A DNA stretch of 64,000 nucleotides, taken from the NCBI GenBank assembly GCA_002238925.1, contig MPNH01000013.1:20841-84840 (forward strand), given 5' to 3'. The translations under genes and the position numbers were made by a program. The notes below the pieces were generated by a model that saw nothing but the letters and a program-made list of their open reading frames with translations, had not been told where the DNA came from and ran no database searches. Shown here piece after piece: positions 26,805-35,883 of this stretch. The first letter of the stretch is position 1. Each line of letters starts with the position of its first letter. The DNA is from Spirochaetaceae bacterium bin103 (GTDB taxonomy: Bacteria; Spirochaetota; Spirochaetia; SZUA-6; Bin103).

Positions 26805-26897
26805 GTGAAGTTGGAAGATCTGCAAGCCACTGCCGCCGTACGCGGCATCCTGACCGATGGCTTGGTTACGGTGGTCGACAGGGAGGAGATGGGATGA
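26805..26897 (+). pseudogene. N-terminal fragment of a helicase-like protein
   Basis: A GTG at 26805 opens VKLEDLQATAAVRGILTDGL and VTVVDREEMG before a TGA at 26897. This resembles the first 30 residues of large DEAD/DEAH or SNF2-type helicases found in restriction and DISARM-like loci, which often start with a LEDL..GA.VRG..P pattern. Nothing of the helicase core follows. The stop overlaps the ATG of the Gfo/Idh gene at 26894. The resemblance is short, so the assignment is tentative. Confidence 0.4.
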
Positions 26898-28051
26898 GAG
26901 CTGGGATTGCGGGGAGCGGGTTTGCGGCGGAGTTTCATTTGGCGGGGCTGAAGGGGTGCACCGGGCTGGGGGTGCGGCCGGCGGCGGTGTACTCGCCGCA
27001 CGCCGGGCGGCGGGAAGCGTTTGCGGCGCGGCACGGGCTGGCCGCAGCCGCGAGTTTGGAGGAGCTGCTTGGCCAGGTGGACGCCGTGCACGTGTGCGCG
27101 CCGCCGGCTACCCACGAGAAGATTGCCTGCGCGGCGCTGGCAGCGGGGGTGCACGTGATTGTGGAGAAGCCGTTCACCGGCTGCTTTGCGGAGGCGGATA
27201 CGCCGCGGGCGGAGATGGAGGCCGCGGCGGTGGCGAGCGCGCGGCGCATGCTGGCGGCGGAGCGGGCCGGTTCGGCCACGCTCGGGTACGCCGAGAACTG
27301 GGTATTCGCGCCGGCGGTGCAGAAGGAGGCGGAGATCGTGCGCAAGAGCCGTGCGCAGATCCTGCGCATGGCCGGCGAAGAGTCGCACTCCGGTTCCCAC
27401 TCGCCGACGTACGGCATCTGGCGCCACTCCGGCGGCGGCTCGCTGGTGGGCAAGGCGTGCCACCCCCTGACCGCGATCCTGTTTCTGAAGGAGGAGGAGG
27501 GGCGCGCCAACGGCGGGGCGCCGATCCGCCCGGCCACGGTGAGCGCGCGCGTGCACGCCCTGACCCGCCTGCCCGGCTACCGCGACGCCGGACACCTGCG
27601 CGCCGACTACGAGGACATTGAGGACTGCGGCTCGCTGCACGTCACCTTCGCCGACGGCACCGTGGCCGACGTGTTCGCTTCCGAGATCGTGCTCGGCGGC
27701 GTGTACAACTGGCTGGAGGTGTTCGCCAACAACCACCGCACGCGCTGTAACCTGAACCCAATCGACGCGCTGCACACCTACAATCCGGTCGAGGAGCAGC
27801 TCGAAGACGTGTACGTGGTGGAGAAGATCGGCACCAAGCAGGGCTGGTCGCAGCCGGCGCCGGACGAGGACTGGATGCACGGCTACCCGCAGGAGCTGGC
27901 CCACTTCTACGAGTGCTTCGCCAACGGCAACGCGCCGCAGTGCGGCGCCGAACTCGGCTTCGTAACCACCGCCGTCCTGTACGCCGCCTACCGCTCCGCC
28001 GAGCAGGGCGGTGCCGAGGTACCGGTGGCGGAACTGGCGCCCGCTCCGTGA
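26894..28051 (+). CDS. Gfo/Idh/MocA family oxidoreductase
   Basis: The 385-residue NAD(P)-dependent sugar or cyclitol dehydrogenase has an N-terminal Rossmann loop AGIAGSGFAAEFHL, the hallmark EKPF motif near residue 94 (VHVIVEKPFTG), and a C-terminal alpha/beta domain with GGGSLVGKACHPLTAIL. A GGGAGGAGATGGG stretch just before the ATG provides the ribosome site. The substrate cannot be told; members act on inositols, sugar acids and amino sugars. It converges on an ABC solute-binding protein gene, with a GC hairpin between them. Confidence 0.9.
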   Translation: MRAGIAGSGFAAEFHLAGLKGCTGLGVRPAAVYSPHAGRREAFAARHGLAAAASLEELLGQVDAVHVCAPPATHEKIACAALAAGVHVIVEKPFTGCFAEADTPRAEMEAAAVASARRMLAAERAGSATLGYAENWVFAPAVQKEAEIVRKSRAQILRMAGEESHSGSHSPTYGIWRHSGGGSLVGKACHPLTAILFLKEEEGRANGGAPIRPATVSARVHALTRLPGYRDAGHLRADYEDIEDCGSLHVTFADGTVADVFASEIVLGGVYNWLEVFANNHRTRCNLNPIDALHTYNPVEEQLEDVYVVEKIGTKQGWSQPAPDEDWMHGYPQELAHFYECFANGNAPQCGAELGFVTTAVLYAAYRSAEQGGAEVPVAELAPAP

Positions 28052-28055
28052 GCGT

Positions 28056-28075
28056 CCGGCCGGGCGCGCGGCCGG
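28056..28075. terminator. Candidate bidirectional terminator hairpin
   Basis: CCGGCC at 28056-28061 pairs with GGCCGG at 28070-28075 around an eight-base loop, between two convergent genes. Only a short T-containing stretch follows, so intrinsic termination is plausible but weak. Confidence 0.4.
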
Positions 28076-28087
28076 TTGCCTTGTTCG

Positions 28088-29326
28088 TCAGTCGGTAACG
28101 TTCTCGGCCAGATAGGCGTCTCCCGCTTCGGCGGCCAGCGTACACGCCTCCGGAAAGCTCACGTTGCCGTGGAACGCGTCCACCAGAACCTGGTGCGCGT
28201 AATGGTTCCAACCCGGCAAGGGTGCGACGGGGTACGGCTTGGCATGCGGCAGCTCGTCCAGGTGCACCTGCGCGTCCAGCGCATCCCCGAAGCTGTCCAC
28301 CCAGGGTTGTTGCGTACCCGCGCGGCTGGAGATTACCGCTCCCGTGGAGGACTGCGTGACGTGGGCCTCGTGCGACCCGAGATACCTGACGAGCTGCCAG
28401 GCATCCTCCGGGTTCTCGGTGTCCGCCGCGATCACGTAGGAGAGTCCATGTATGATGTTCGAGCGTTGCGTCCCAGCGGGCAGCGGTGCGACGTTCACGG
28501 GGAAATCCACGTCCGCCCAGAACCGCGCCATCCACGACCCGGCGTACATCATCGCCACGCGCTGAGCGAAGAACAGGTTGCCCGCACCGGTCTCGTCGAG
28601 CGTCGTCTGGTCGGGCGAGACGCCTTCCTCGTGGAAGCTGTACAGAAACTGCAGCGCCGCGCACGCTTCCGGCGTCCCATAGAGTACGTGCATGCCGTCG
28701 TCGGAGAGCACCTGTCCGCCGTTCTGGCCGATCAGGTCGAACACCACCGTCTGCGCCGACAGGGTGGCCGCGAAGCCCCACACATCTTCGGTGGTGAGTG
28801 CTCGGGCAGCGGCTTTCAGATCGTCCCATTTCCAGGTGTCGTCCGGGTAGTCCAGCCCCGCCGCGTCGAACAGGTCGACGTTGTAGTACAGCCCGATCGT
28901 GTCGAAGTCCTTGGGAAGTCCGTACAGCATGCCGTCATGGGTATGCAGGTCGATGAGCGTCTCGGGATACGGTGACAGGTCGAGCGAATCTCGTTCGACG
29001 AGGGGCTGGACAGGGAGAAGGGCACCGCTGCCGGCATACAGCGGCAGGGTCGGCCCGTTCATCCACATCACGTCGTATGGCCGCCCGTCCGCCACGGCGG
29101 CCCGCATCGCCGACCAGTAGTCCGCGGCTACCTCCACGATGACGGTGACGTACGGAACCCGGGCTGAGTACTCGGCAACCAGTTGCTGCTGCATCGCAAG
29201 CTGGTTCGCGTCCCAGATCGCGAGCCGCAACTCGGTGTTCTCTACCAGCTCTTCCAACGGCGCGGCAAGGAGCAGCGTAGCCGGGTGCAACAGCACCGCC
29301 AGCGCGAGCATCGTAGTCTTGTTCAT
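28088..29326 (-). CDS. ABC transporter sugar-type solute-binding protein
   Basis: The 412-residue extracellular binding protein (family 1, MalE/UgpB type) starts with a Sec signal (MNKTTMLALAVLLHPATLLL), then TELRLAIWDANQLAMQQQ. PYDVMWMNGPTLPLYAGSGA, GMLYGLPKDFDTIGLYYN and MMYAGSWMARFW are typical sugar-binding landmarks. A good AGGAGGT-like site (GGAGGTTACC) precedes the ATG. No permease or ATPase gene lies next to it, so it must work with a transporter encoded elsewhere. It is divergent from polB. Confidence 0.9.
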   Translation of the reverse strand: MNKTTMLALAVLLHPATLLLAAPLEELVENTELRLAIWDANQLAMQQQLVAEYSARVPYVTVIVEVAADYWSAMRAAVADGRPYDVMWMNGPTLPLYAGSGALLPVQPLVERDSLDLSPYPETLIDLHTHDGMLYGLPKDFDTIGLYYNVDLFDAAGLDYPDDTWKWDDLKAAARALTTEDVWGFAATLSAQTVVFDLIGQNGGQVLSDDGMHVLYGTPEACAALQFLYSFHEEGVSPDQTTLDETGAGNLFFAQRVAMMYAGSWMARFWADVDFPVNVAPLPAGTQRSNIIHGLSYVIAADTENPEDAWQLVRYLGSHEAHVTQSSTGAVISSRAGTQQPWVDSFGDALDAQVHLDELPHAKPYPVAPLPGWNHYAHQVLVDAFHGNVSFPEACTLAAEAGDAYLAENVTD

Positions 29327-29494
29327 GGTAACCTCCATTTGCTCGTCAGTTGATCGCAGACCGATCGGGACCACGATACATGAAACACCGGAAAGGCCTG
29401 AGCGCCGAGAAAACACTGCCTCCTCCATACGCATGCCGGCCGCCCGTCGCGCGGTGAGGCACCTGAGGAACCCGCTTCCGGACGAGGCGGCGCC

Positions 29495-32287
29495 ATGGGC
29501 GCCGTGACAATAGAGCCGGAGGCGGACGGTGGCGGCAGCCGCCGTGAGTGCGGGCACCTCGGGTTTATTCTCAACGCGACCTACGAAGCCGACCCTGGCG
29601 GCGGCCGCGCCGTGGTGCACGTGTACGGCCGGCTTGCCGACGGACGCCCGTTCCTGGTGCGCGACCGCCGCCCGGAGCCCTACTTCTACATCGAGAGCAG
29701 TGCCGCCGATCAGGCGCGCGCACTTGGCGTCCACGACCTCGATGCCACCGACCGCCGCACCCTGCACGGCGCACCGGTGCACTGCGTGCGGCTGCACCAT
29801 CCCGGCGACACGCCCGCCGTCCGCACCCGGCTGCACCACGCCGGAATACCCACCTACGAGGCGGACGTGCGCTTCGCCTACCGCTACCTGATCGACCGCG
29901 GCATCAAGAGCGCCATGCGCATCCACGGCGCCGCGCGCCGGCTGGAAGACGCGCCGCCGGAGCCACCGCCGGGTGCTGAGCGGCGGACCGGTGAGGGCGC
30001 GGGACAGGAGTCCTGGCTGCCTGGGAAGTGGCTGGCCAATCCGCCGGCGAGCCAGGAGGCGGGCCGCCAGCCCGAGTCGCAGGCCCAGCCACCCGGCGCG
30101 TTGCCGGGTGCGCCGCCCGCCGGGGATGGGTTGCAGCGACGCCCGGAGTTGGAGCGGCCGCAGTCCGCCGGGTTGCCGGATGCCCCGCCGGCGCCCGCCG
30201 AGTGGCCGCACCCGCCGCGTGAGACGGTGGTGTTCGATGAACCGGAGGTGGAGCCGGCGCGCTGGGTGCCGGAGCTGACCACCCTGTCGCTGGACATCGA
30301 GACCGACCCGAAGGGGCAGCGGCTGCTGTCGGTGGCGCTGTGGGGGGGCAGGGCCCGCGAGGCCGGCCCGAGGGGGCGGGGGCGGCTGTGGGTGGCGCGG
30401 GGGGGGGGGGGCGCACGCGGTGTGCTGCTGCTGTGCCCCGACGCCGCGGCGCGTTCGGCGTGTCCCGCCGCTGCCATCCCCTGCGACAGCGAAGCGGAGC
30501 TGTTGACCGTGCTCTGCAGGCGGGTGCGTGCGCTCGACCCGGACGTGGTGACCGGCTGGAATATTATCGATTTCGACGTGCCGGTGCTGATCCGGCGGGC
30601 GGCGGAGCTGCGCGTGCCGCTGGAGCTGGGCCGTGCGCCGGGCGAGGTGCGGCAACGCGGTGAGTCACGCAAGCGCGGCGGTGCCGGCAACGGTACCCGG
30701 CGGCGCCGGTTCAGCGACTCGATCTTCATCCCGGGGCGGGTGGTGCTGGACGGCATCCGCCTGCTGCGCGCGGTGTCCTACCGCCTGGACAGCTACTCGC
30801 TGGAGAACGCGGCGCGGGAGATTCTCGGCGAGGGAAAGACGCTTGGCGGCGTCGACCACGTGGCGCAGATCATGTACACCTTCCGCCGCGAGCCCGAGCG
30901 ATTCGTTGAGTACAACCTGACCGACGCGCGCCTGGTGCTCGACATCCTGGACAAGCTCGGGCTGGTGCCGTTCACCGCCGAGCGCAGCGCGCTGACCGGG
31001 ATGCCGCCCGACCGCGTCGGCTCCTCCATCGCCGCGTTCGACTTTCTCTACCTGTCGCGGCTGCATGCCCACGGCGTGGTGGCGGCGACGGTGGGCGCCG
31101 AGCGGCGCGGCGGCACCGGTGAAGGCACCGGGCACGGCAACGGCACCGAACCGGAGCCGATGCATGGCGGCCACATTCTCAAGCCGCGCCCCGGGCTGCA
31201 CGAGGATGTGCTGGTATTCGACTTCAAGAGCCTGTACCCGAGCATCATACGCACCTTCCAGATCGATCCGCTCGGGCTGATCCGGGTGCAGAGCGCGGTA
31301 CATAGAAGCGCCGGCGACGAGGTGATCGAGGCGCCCAACGGGGCGCGCTTCCGGCGCCGGCACGGCATCCTGACCGAGCTGCTCGACGAGCTGTTCAGCA
31401 GCCGCGAGAAGGCCAAGGCGGCCGGCAACACGATCGCCAGCAACGCCATCAAGGTGCTGATGAACTCGTTCTACGGCGTGCTCGGCACCAGCGCGTGCCG
31501 CTTCTCCCACCCGCTGCTGGCCAATGCCATCACCAGCTTCGGCAAGCACTTCCTGCTGTGGGCGAAGGGCTGGATGGAGCGGTGCGGCCTGACCGTGCTG
31601 TACGGCGATACGGACAGCCTGTTCGTGGCCGGCAGCGGCGCCACCGGCGGCCCGTCCCTGGCGCAGCGTCTGAATGCCGATCTCGCCGCCTACGTGGCCG
31701 CCACCTGGCGGGTGCGGAGCTACCTGGAGATGGAGTTCGAGACCTGCTACGAGCGGCTGCTGCTGCCGAGCGTGCGCGGCGGCGGGCGCGGCGCCACCAA
31801 GCGGTACGTCGGGCTGACCGGCGGCAAGCTGCAGTTCACCGGCATGGAGGTGGTGCGCCGCGACTGGACGGCGCTCGCCCACGAGGTGCAGCGCGAACTG
31901 TACCGGCGCCTGTTCGCCGACGAGCCGGTGGAGGAGTACCTGCGCGCGGTGATCGGCGAGGTAACCGCCGGGAGGCGCGATGCGCAGCTCGTCTACCACA
32001 AGTCGCTGCGCAAGGACGCGGACGACTACCGCGCCCGGGCGCCGCACGTGGTGGCCGCCCGCAAGCTCGCCGCGTCCCGGCCCGGCGAGCCGTTATCGTT
32101 GCGTGGCATCATCGATTACGTGATTACCGTGGAAGGTCCGGAACCGGCTGCCGAGCGGCGCAACTGCATCGACTACGAGCACTACGTCGAGCGCCAGATC
32201 CGCCCGGTGGCAGAGCCGGTGCTCGCCATCAGCCGCCGCGACTTCGGTGAGGTGCGCCGCAACGAACGCCAGCTCGAACTGTTCTGA
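29495..32287 (+). CDS. polB: DNA polymerase II (family B) with proofreading exonuclease
   Basis: The protein is 930 residues as read. Exonuclease motifs are LSLDIETD (near 265), GWNIIDFDVPVL (near 352) and YNLTDARLV (near 473). Polymerase motifs are DFKSLYPSIIRTF (near 576), KVLMNSFYGVLG (near 652) and YGDTDSLFV (near 703). The C-terminus is RRNERQLELF, whose QLELF matches beta-clamp binding peptides. A Pro/Gln-rich linker of roughly 85 residues (near 150-240) separates the N-terminal from the exonuclease domain and is longer than usual. A 60-bp G-rich duplication at about 30331-30400 adds 20 residues after the first exonuclease motif. It probably acts in replication restart and lesion bypass. 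Confidence 0.94.
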   Translation: MGAVTIEPEADGGGSRRECGHLGFILNATYEADPGGGRAVVHVYGRLADGRPFLVRDRRPEPYFYIESSAADQARALGVHDLDATDRRTLHGAPVHCVRLHHPGDTPAVRTRLHHAGIPTYEADVRFAYRYLIDRGIKSAMRIHGAARRLEDAPPEPPPGAERRTGEGAGQESWLPGKWLANPPASQEAGRQPESQAQPPGALPGAPPAGDGLQRRPELERPQSAGLPDAPPAPAEWPHPPRETVVFDEPEVEPARWVPELTTLSLDIETDPKGQRLLSVALWGGRAREAGPRGRGRLWVARGGGGARGVLLLCPDAAARSACPAAAIPCDSEAELLTVLCRRVRALDPDVVTGWNIIDFDVPVLIRRAAELRVPLELGRAPGEVRQRGESRKRGGAGNGTRRRRFSDSIFIPGRVVLDGIRLLRAVSYRLDSYSLENAAREILGEGKTLGGVDHVAQIMYTFRREPERFVEYNLTDARLVLDILDKLGLVPFTAERSALTGMPPDRVGSSIAAFDFLYLSRLHAHGVVAATVGAERRGGTGEGTGHGNGTEPEPMHGGHILKPRPGLHEDVLVFDFKSLYPSIIRTFQIDPLGLIRVQSAVHRSAGDEVIEAPNGARFRRRHGILTELLDELFSSREKAKAAGNTIASNAIKVLMNSFYGVLGTSACRFSHPLLANAITSFGKHFLLWAKGWMERCGLTVLYGDTDSLFVAGSGATGGPSLAQRLNADLAAYVAATWRVRSYLEMEFETCYERLLLPSVRGGGRGATKRYVGLTGGKLQFTGMEVVRRDWTALAHEVQRELYRRLFADEPVEEYLRAVIGEVTAGRRDAQLVYHKSLRKDADDYRARAPHVVAARKLAASRPGEPLSLRGIIDYVITVEGPEPAAERRNCIDYEHYVERQIRPVAEPVLAISRRDFGEVRRNERQLELF
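30301..30425. repeat. Imperfect G-rich duplication inside polB (period 60 bp)
   Basis: ggtggcgctg at 30331 recurs as ggtggcgcgg at 30391, and the 30 bases before each copy also match. Most differences are A, C or T changed to G in copy two, which ends in a run of 12 G. It is in frame and disturbs the exonuclease domain. Confidence 0.7.
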
Positions 32288-32302
32288 CTCAGCCCCGAAC
32301 TG

Positions 32303-33322
32303 CTATCCCAGGCGCACGGTGCGGCCGGTGCGGGCGGACTCGGCGGCGGCGGCCATGATGCGCAGGGTGGCGATGGCGTCGGTATTGGCAAGCATGGGCG
32401 CGGCGCCGTCGAGCACGCAGTCGTGGAAGTGGTCGAGGGCAGGGGTGAAGGCGCGCACGCCGTTGTTCAGGGTGACCCGCTCGGTGGCCCGCGGGGTGGT
32501 GAGGGTATAGGCGCTCTCCTCGTAAGGGTGGGTGGGCTGCTCGATGTGCAGGGAGCCGCCGGAGCCGGCCAGGTGCGCGCCGCGCACCGGCGCCGCGTCG
32601 AAGGCGCCGAACAGGGTGGCCACCACGGTGTCCGGGAACTCCAGCAGCAGGCCGATGCGGCTGTCGACGCCGCCTTCCCGGGTTTCCCGCCAGGTCGCGG
32701 CGACGCGGACCGGCTCGGCTCCGGCCGCCCAGCGCGCCACCTCGATCAGGTAGCAGCCGATGTCGGCCAGCGCGCCGCCGCCCAGCTCCGGCAGCCAGCG
32801 GATGTTGCCGGCGGGCACCGGCGCGCCCATGTGCACGGCGACGTGGCGCAGGTCGCCGATCGCGCCGGCATCGAGCAGGCGGCGCAGGCGCAGTGTCTGC
32901 GGGTGGTAGCGGAACACCATCGCCTCCATAAGCACCACGCCGTGGCGCGCGGCGGCGTCCACCATGCGCTGCGCCCCCTCCCGGCTGGTGGCCAGCGGCT
33001 TCTCGCAGAACACGTGCTTGCCGTGCTCCATGGCCCGGATCGCCCACTCCTCGTGCATGGAGTTGGGCAGCGGCACGTATACTGCGTCGACGCGGTCGCT
33101 CCACAGCAGGTCGTCGTAGCTGGCGAACACCTCCGGGATCTCCAGGTCGCCGGCAAATGCCGCCGCCCGCTCGCGGTCGCGGCTCGCCACCCCGGTCAGC
33201 TCGCCGCGCGCGGTGGCGCGCAGCGCGGGGGCAAACACCCAGCGCCCGATCTGCGCGGTGCTGACAATTCCCCACCGCACCTTGCCGCCCCACCGCACCT
33301 TGTCCGATTTCACTTGCTTCAT
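32303..33322 (-). CDS. Gfo/Idh/MocA family oxidoreductase
   Basis: The 339-residue NAD(P)-dependent dehydrogenase begins MKQVKSDKVRWGGKVRWGIV, with the Rossmann loop GIVSTAQIGRWVFAPA. The signature VFCEKPLATSREGAQ lies near residue 109 and the substrate-domain motif GGGALADIGCYLI near residue 180. This subgroup resembles trans-1,2-dihydrobenzenediol and 1,5-anhydrofructose-type dehydrogenases. The string KVRWG is doubled by a clean 18-bp tandem repeat near 33271-33306. I chose the ATG at 33322; a GTG one codon earlier is equally possible. It is divergent from the FAA hydrolase gene. Confidence 0.9.
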   Translation of the reverse strand: MKQVKSDKVRWGGKVRWGIVSTAQIGRWVFAPALRATARGELTGVASRDRERAAAFAGDLEIPEVFASYDDLLWSDRVDAVYVPLPNSMHEEWAIRAMEHGKHVFCEKPLATSREGAQRMVDAAARHGVVLMEAMVFRYHPQTLRLRRLLDAGAIGDLRHVAVHMGAPVPAGNIRWLPELGGGALADIGCYLIEVARWAAGAEPVRVAATWRETREGGVDSRIGLLLEFPDTVVATLFGAFDAAPVRGAHLAGSGGSLHIEQPTHPYEESAYTLTTPRATERVTLNNGVRAFTPALDHFHDCVLDGAAPMLANTDAIATLRIMAAAAESARTGRTVRLG

Positions 33323-33398
33323 CACCGGCTCGCCGCTCCTCCACTGTGCTGCGTCGACTCTCGTGCCGCGGCCCGCGTCCACGGTACAATCGCGCGCC

Positions 33399-34261
33399 AT
33401 GAGAATTGTACGCTACGCCAAGGGTGAAACGGTCGGCTACGGCTGTCAACGAGAAGATGGATCGATCGTCGCAATCAACGGCGACCCGCTCGCCGGCAGC
33501 GGCCCGCTCGGCCCCGGCGGCGTCGGCGCCTGGTCGGTGACCCGCCGCACCATCAGCCCTGCCGGCCCCCCCGCCGCCTCATCACCCGCGCGCGCCTGCT
33601 GGCCCCGGTGGCGCCGCCGGCGGTGGTCTGCATCGGCCTCAACTACCGCCGCCACGCCGAGGAGTCGGGCGCCGCCATTCCCGACCACCCGGTGGTATTC
33701 ATGAAGATGCCGTCGTCGATCCAGCATCCGGGCGGCCCGATCGTACTGCCGCGCACCTTGCGCAGCGACAAGGTCGACTACGAGTGCGAACTGGCGGTGG
33801 TAATCGGGCGGCGCTGCCGCAACGTGTCCCGCCGGGTGGCGCTCGACTACGTGCTCGGCTACACCTGCGGCAACGACGTCAGCGCCCGCGACTGGCAGAA
33901 CGAATGGGGCGGCGGGCAGTGGTGCCGCGGCAAGACGTTCGACACCTTCTGTCCGCTCGGGCCGGCGCTGGTCACCACGGACGAGATCCGCAACCCCAAC
34001 GCGCTGCGCATCCGCACCGTGATCAACGGCGAGACGCTGCAGGACTGGAACACCAGCGACATGATCTTCGACGTGCCGGCGCTGATCTCCTTCCTGAGCG
34101 GCAGCACCACCCTGGAGCCGGGCACGGTGATCATGACCGGCACCCCGCACGGTGTCGGCGGGGCACGCAAACCGCCGCGCTTCCTGCAGCCCGGCGACCA
34201 GGTGACCGTGGATATCGAACACATCGGTGCCCTCACCAACCCCGTGGTCGCCGAGGAGTGA
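33399..34261 (+). CDS. Fumarylacetoacetate hydrolase family protein (frame broken by a 29-bp imperfect duplication)
   Basis: The N-terminus [20 protein letters not shown] matches the small leading domain of FAA-fold enzymes. In another frame the core follows: [16 protein letters not shown], the metal ligands in [41 protein letters not shown] and [13 protein letters not shown]. The frames meet at 33541-33590, where cccgccgc recurs after 29 bp with a C run; removing 29 bp yields a 277-residue protein, the normal size. Such enzymes hydrolyse or decarboxylate 2-keto acids from aromatic or sugar-acid catabolism. The divergent Gfo/Idh gene may supply its substrate. Confidence 0.88.
33535..33595. 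repeat. Imperfect C-rich duplication inside the FAA hydrolase gene (period 29 bp)
   Basis: cccgccgc at 33541 recurs at 33570. The bases before copy two are a C run where copy one has gtcggtga. The 29-bp period equals the frame difference between the two halves of the gene. Confidence 0.65.
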
Positions 34262-34363
34262 GCCGGCTACGCACCTGGGCAAGCCCATCGGCCGGTCGCC
34301 ACGATACCACGGCGATGCGCCTCACTCTCGTGCGGCGTGGTCACCGTGCGGTGCCCGGTCACG

Positions 34364-35776
34364 TCAGGTGTTGAACATCTCTTCCACCCGCGAAATTGAC
34401 TCGGTCTTGGCCACCATGGTGAGCTTGTCGCCGTCGCGCAGGGTGTAGTTGCTGCGCGGCACGATGTGCGAGCCATTGCGGGTTACCGCCACGATCAGGG
34501 AGTTGTCCGGCATGCGCACGTCGCGCACCTCGCGCCCCACGAAGCCGCGCGATCCGTCGAGCGTCGATTCGATTACCTCGGCGAGGCCGCCGAAGATGCT
34601 GTGCACGCTTTTCACCTTGCCGCGCCGGATGAACTTGAGGATGGTATTCACCACGCTGTACTTGGGGCTGATGATCACGTCCGCGCCGAGGCGCGACGCC
34701 ACGGTCAGGTAGTTGAACTTGTTGACCAGGGCGATGGAGCGCTTGATGCCGAGCGTCTTGGCGTAGATCGCCACCAGGATGTTGAGTTCCGGGTTGTCGG
34801 TGGTAGTGATGATCAGGTCGGATCCGGCGAGCGCCTCCTCCTCGAAGAAGCCCTCTTCCGACACGTCGCTGTTGATTACCACGGCGTCCGGGAATTGCTC
34901 GGCGAGGCGTTTGCAGTTGTCGTAGTTGGCGTCGACGATCTTCAGGCGCTTGTTGTGGCGGCGCAGGTAGTCGAGCAGGCGGCGCGGGCGCGATCGGATG
35001 CCGTTGCTGCTGAAGCCGCGCCGCGTGAGCGAGCCGGCAACGAAGCTGCCGACCCGGCCACCGCCGATCAGCAGCACCCGGTTCAGGTCCACGCGCGGGC
35101 GGCCGGCAATCACGAACACCTCCTCCAGGGTGTGCTCGGCCGCGACCAGGTAGAGTTCGTCGCCCGACTCCACGACGGTGTCGCCGCGCGGCACGAAGAA
35201 GTCCTCGCCGCGGGAGATGCCGGCGACCAGGAAGTCGGCATCCAGCGACTGCTTGATCTCCGCGATGCTCTGCTTGGCGAACAGCGTCCGGTTGTCGACC
35301 AGGAAGTTGCGCATCTGCAGGTCGGTGCGCTCGAATGTCATCACGTCGCTGGTGGCGCCCTGCTCGACCGACTTGACGATTGCCTGCGCGGCCTCGATTT
35401 CGGGATTGACGAAGTAGTCGACGTCCATCAGCGAGTGGCCGGACAGGTTGGAGTTGGCGTAGTCGGGGTTGCGCACGCGGGCGATCTTGCACGGCACCCC
35501 GAACTCACTGGCCACCAGCCCGCAGGAGACGATGTTCAATTCGTCGCTGTCGGTGACGCTGATGAAAAAATCGGCGGCCTCGATGCCGGCTTCGCGCAAC
35601 GCCGGCAGCCGGTTGCCGGAGTCGTTGATCACCATGCAGTCGAGGTGGTTCACCGCGTACTTGGCGGTCTCCGGGTCGCGCTCGATCAGGACGACGTTCT
35701 TGTTGTCAGCGATCAGGTGACGCGCCACCTGGAACCCGGTGGTGCCGGCACCCGCGATGACGACCTTCTCAGCCAT
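34364..35776 (-). CDS. trkA: Trk-type potassium uptake regulatory protein TrkA
   Basis: The 470-residue peripheral membrane protein has two RCK units. Unit one starts MAEKVVIAGAGTTGFQVARH, a GxGxxG NAD loop, with acidic strand end VVLIERD. Unit two has VLLIGGGRVGSFVA near residue 228. TrkA_C-type domains follow each (one ends VESGDELYLVA, the other YTLRDGDKLTMVAK). It should gate a TrkH/KtrB channel in response to NAD(H) or ATP, but no channel gene is in this window. The ATG at 35776 has a nearby GGAG. It is divergent from the GH4 gene. Confidence 0.93.
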   Translation of the reverse strand: MAEKVVIAGAGTTGFQVARHLIADNKNVVLIERDPETAKYAVNHLDCMVINDSGNRLPALREAGIEAADFFISVTDSDELNIVSCGLVASEFGVPCKIARVRNPDYANSNLSGHSLMDVDYFVNPEIEAAQAIVKSVEQGATSDVMTFERTDLQMRNFLVDNRTLFAKQSIAEIKQSLDADFLVAGISRGEDFFVPRGDTVVESGDELYLVAAEHTLEEVFVIAGRPRVDLNRVLLIGGGRVGSFVAGSLTRRGFSSNGIRSRPRRLLDYLRRHNKRLKIVDANYDNCKRLAEQFPDAVVINSDVSEEGFFEEEALAGSDLIITTTDNPELNILVAIYAKTLGIKRSIALVNKFNYLTVASRLGADVIISPKYSVVNTILKFIRRGKVKSVHSIFGGLAEVIESTLDGSRGFVGREVRDVRMPDNSLIVAVTRNGSHIVPRSNYTLRDGDKLTMVAKTESISRVEEMFNT

Positions 35777-35883
35777 CCGCTCCAATATGGACGCTGCACG
35801 CGCTGCCGGCAACAGGCAGAAGCCGCCGCCGCAGACCACGTGGTACTGGCCATTTTTGCCGCTCCGTGGTGCAATCGGCAGCC

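Noticed and set aside
29327..30655. An upstream extension of the solute-binding protein frame through polB on the minus strand
   Set aside because: A signal peptide and a strong GGAGG site define the true start at 29326. The extension is the shadow of polB.
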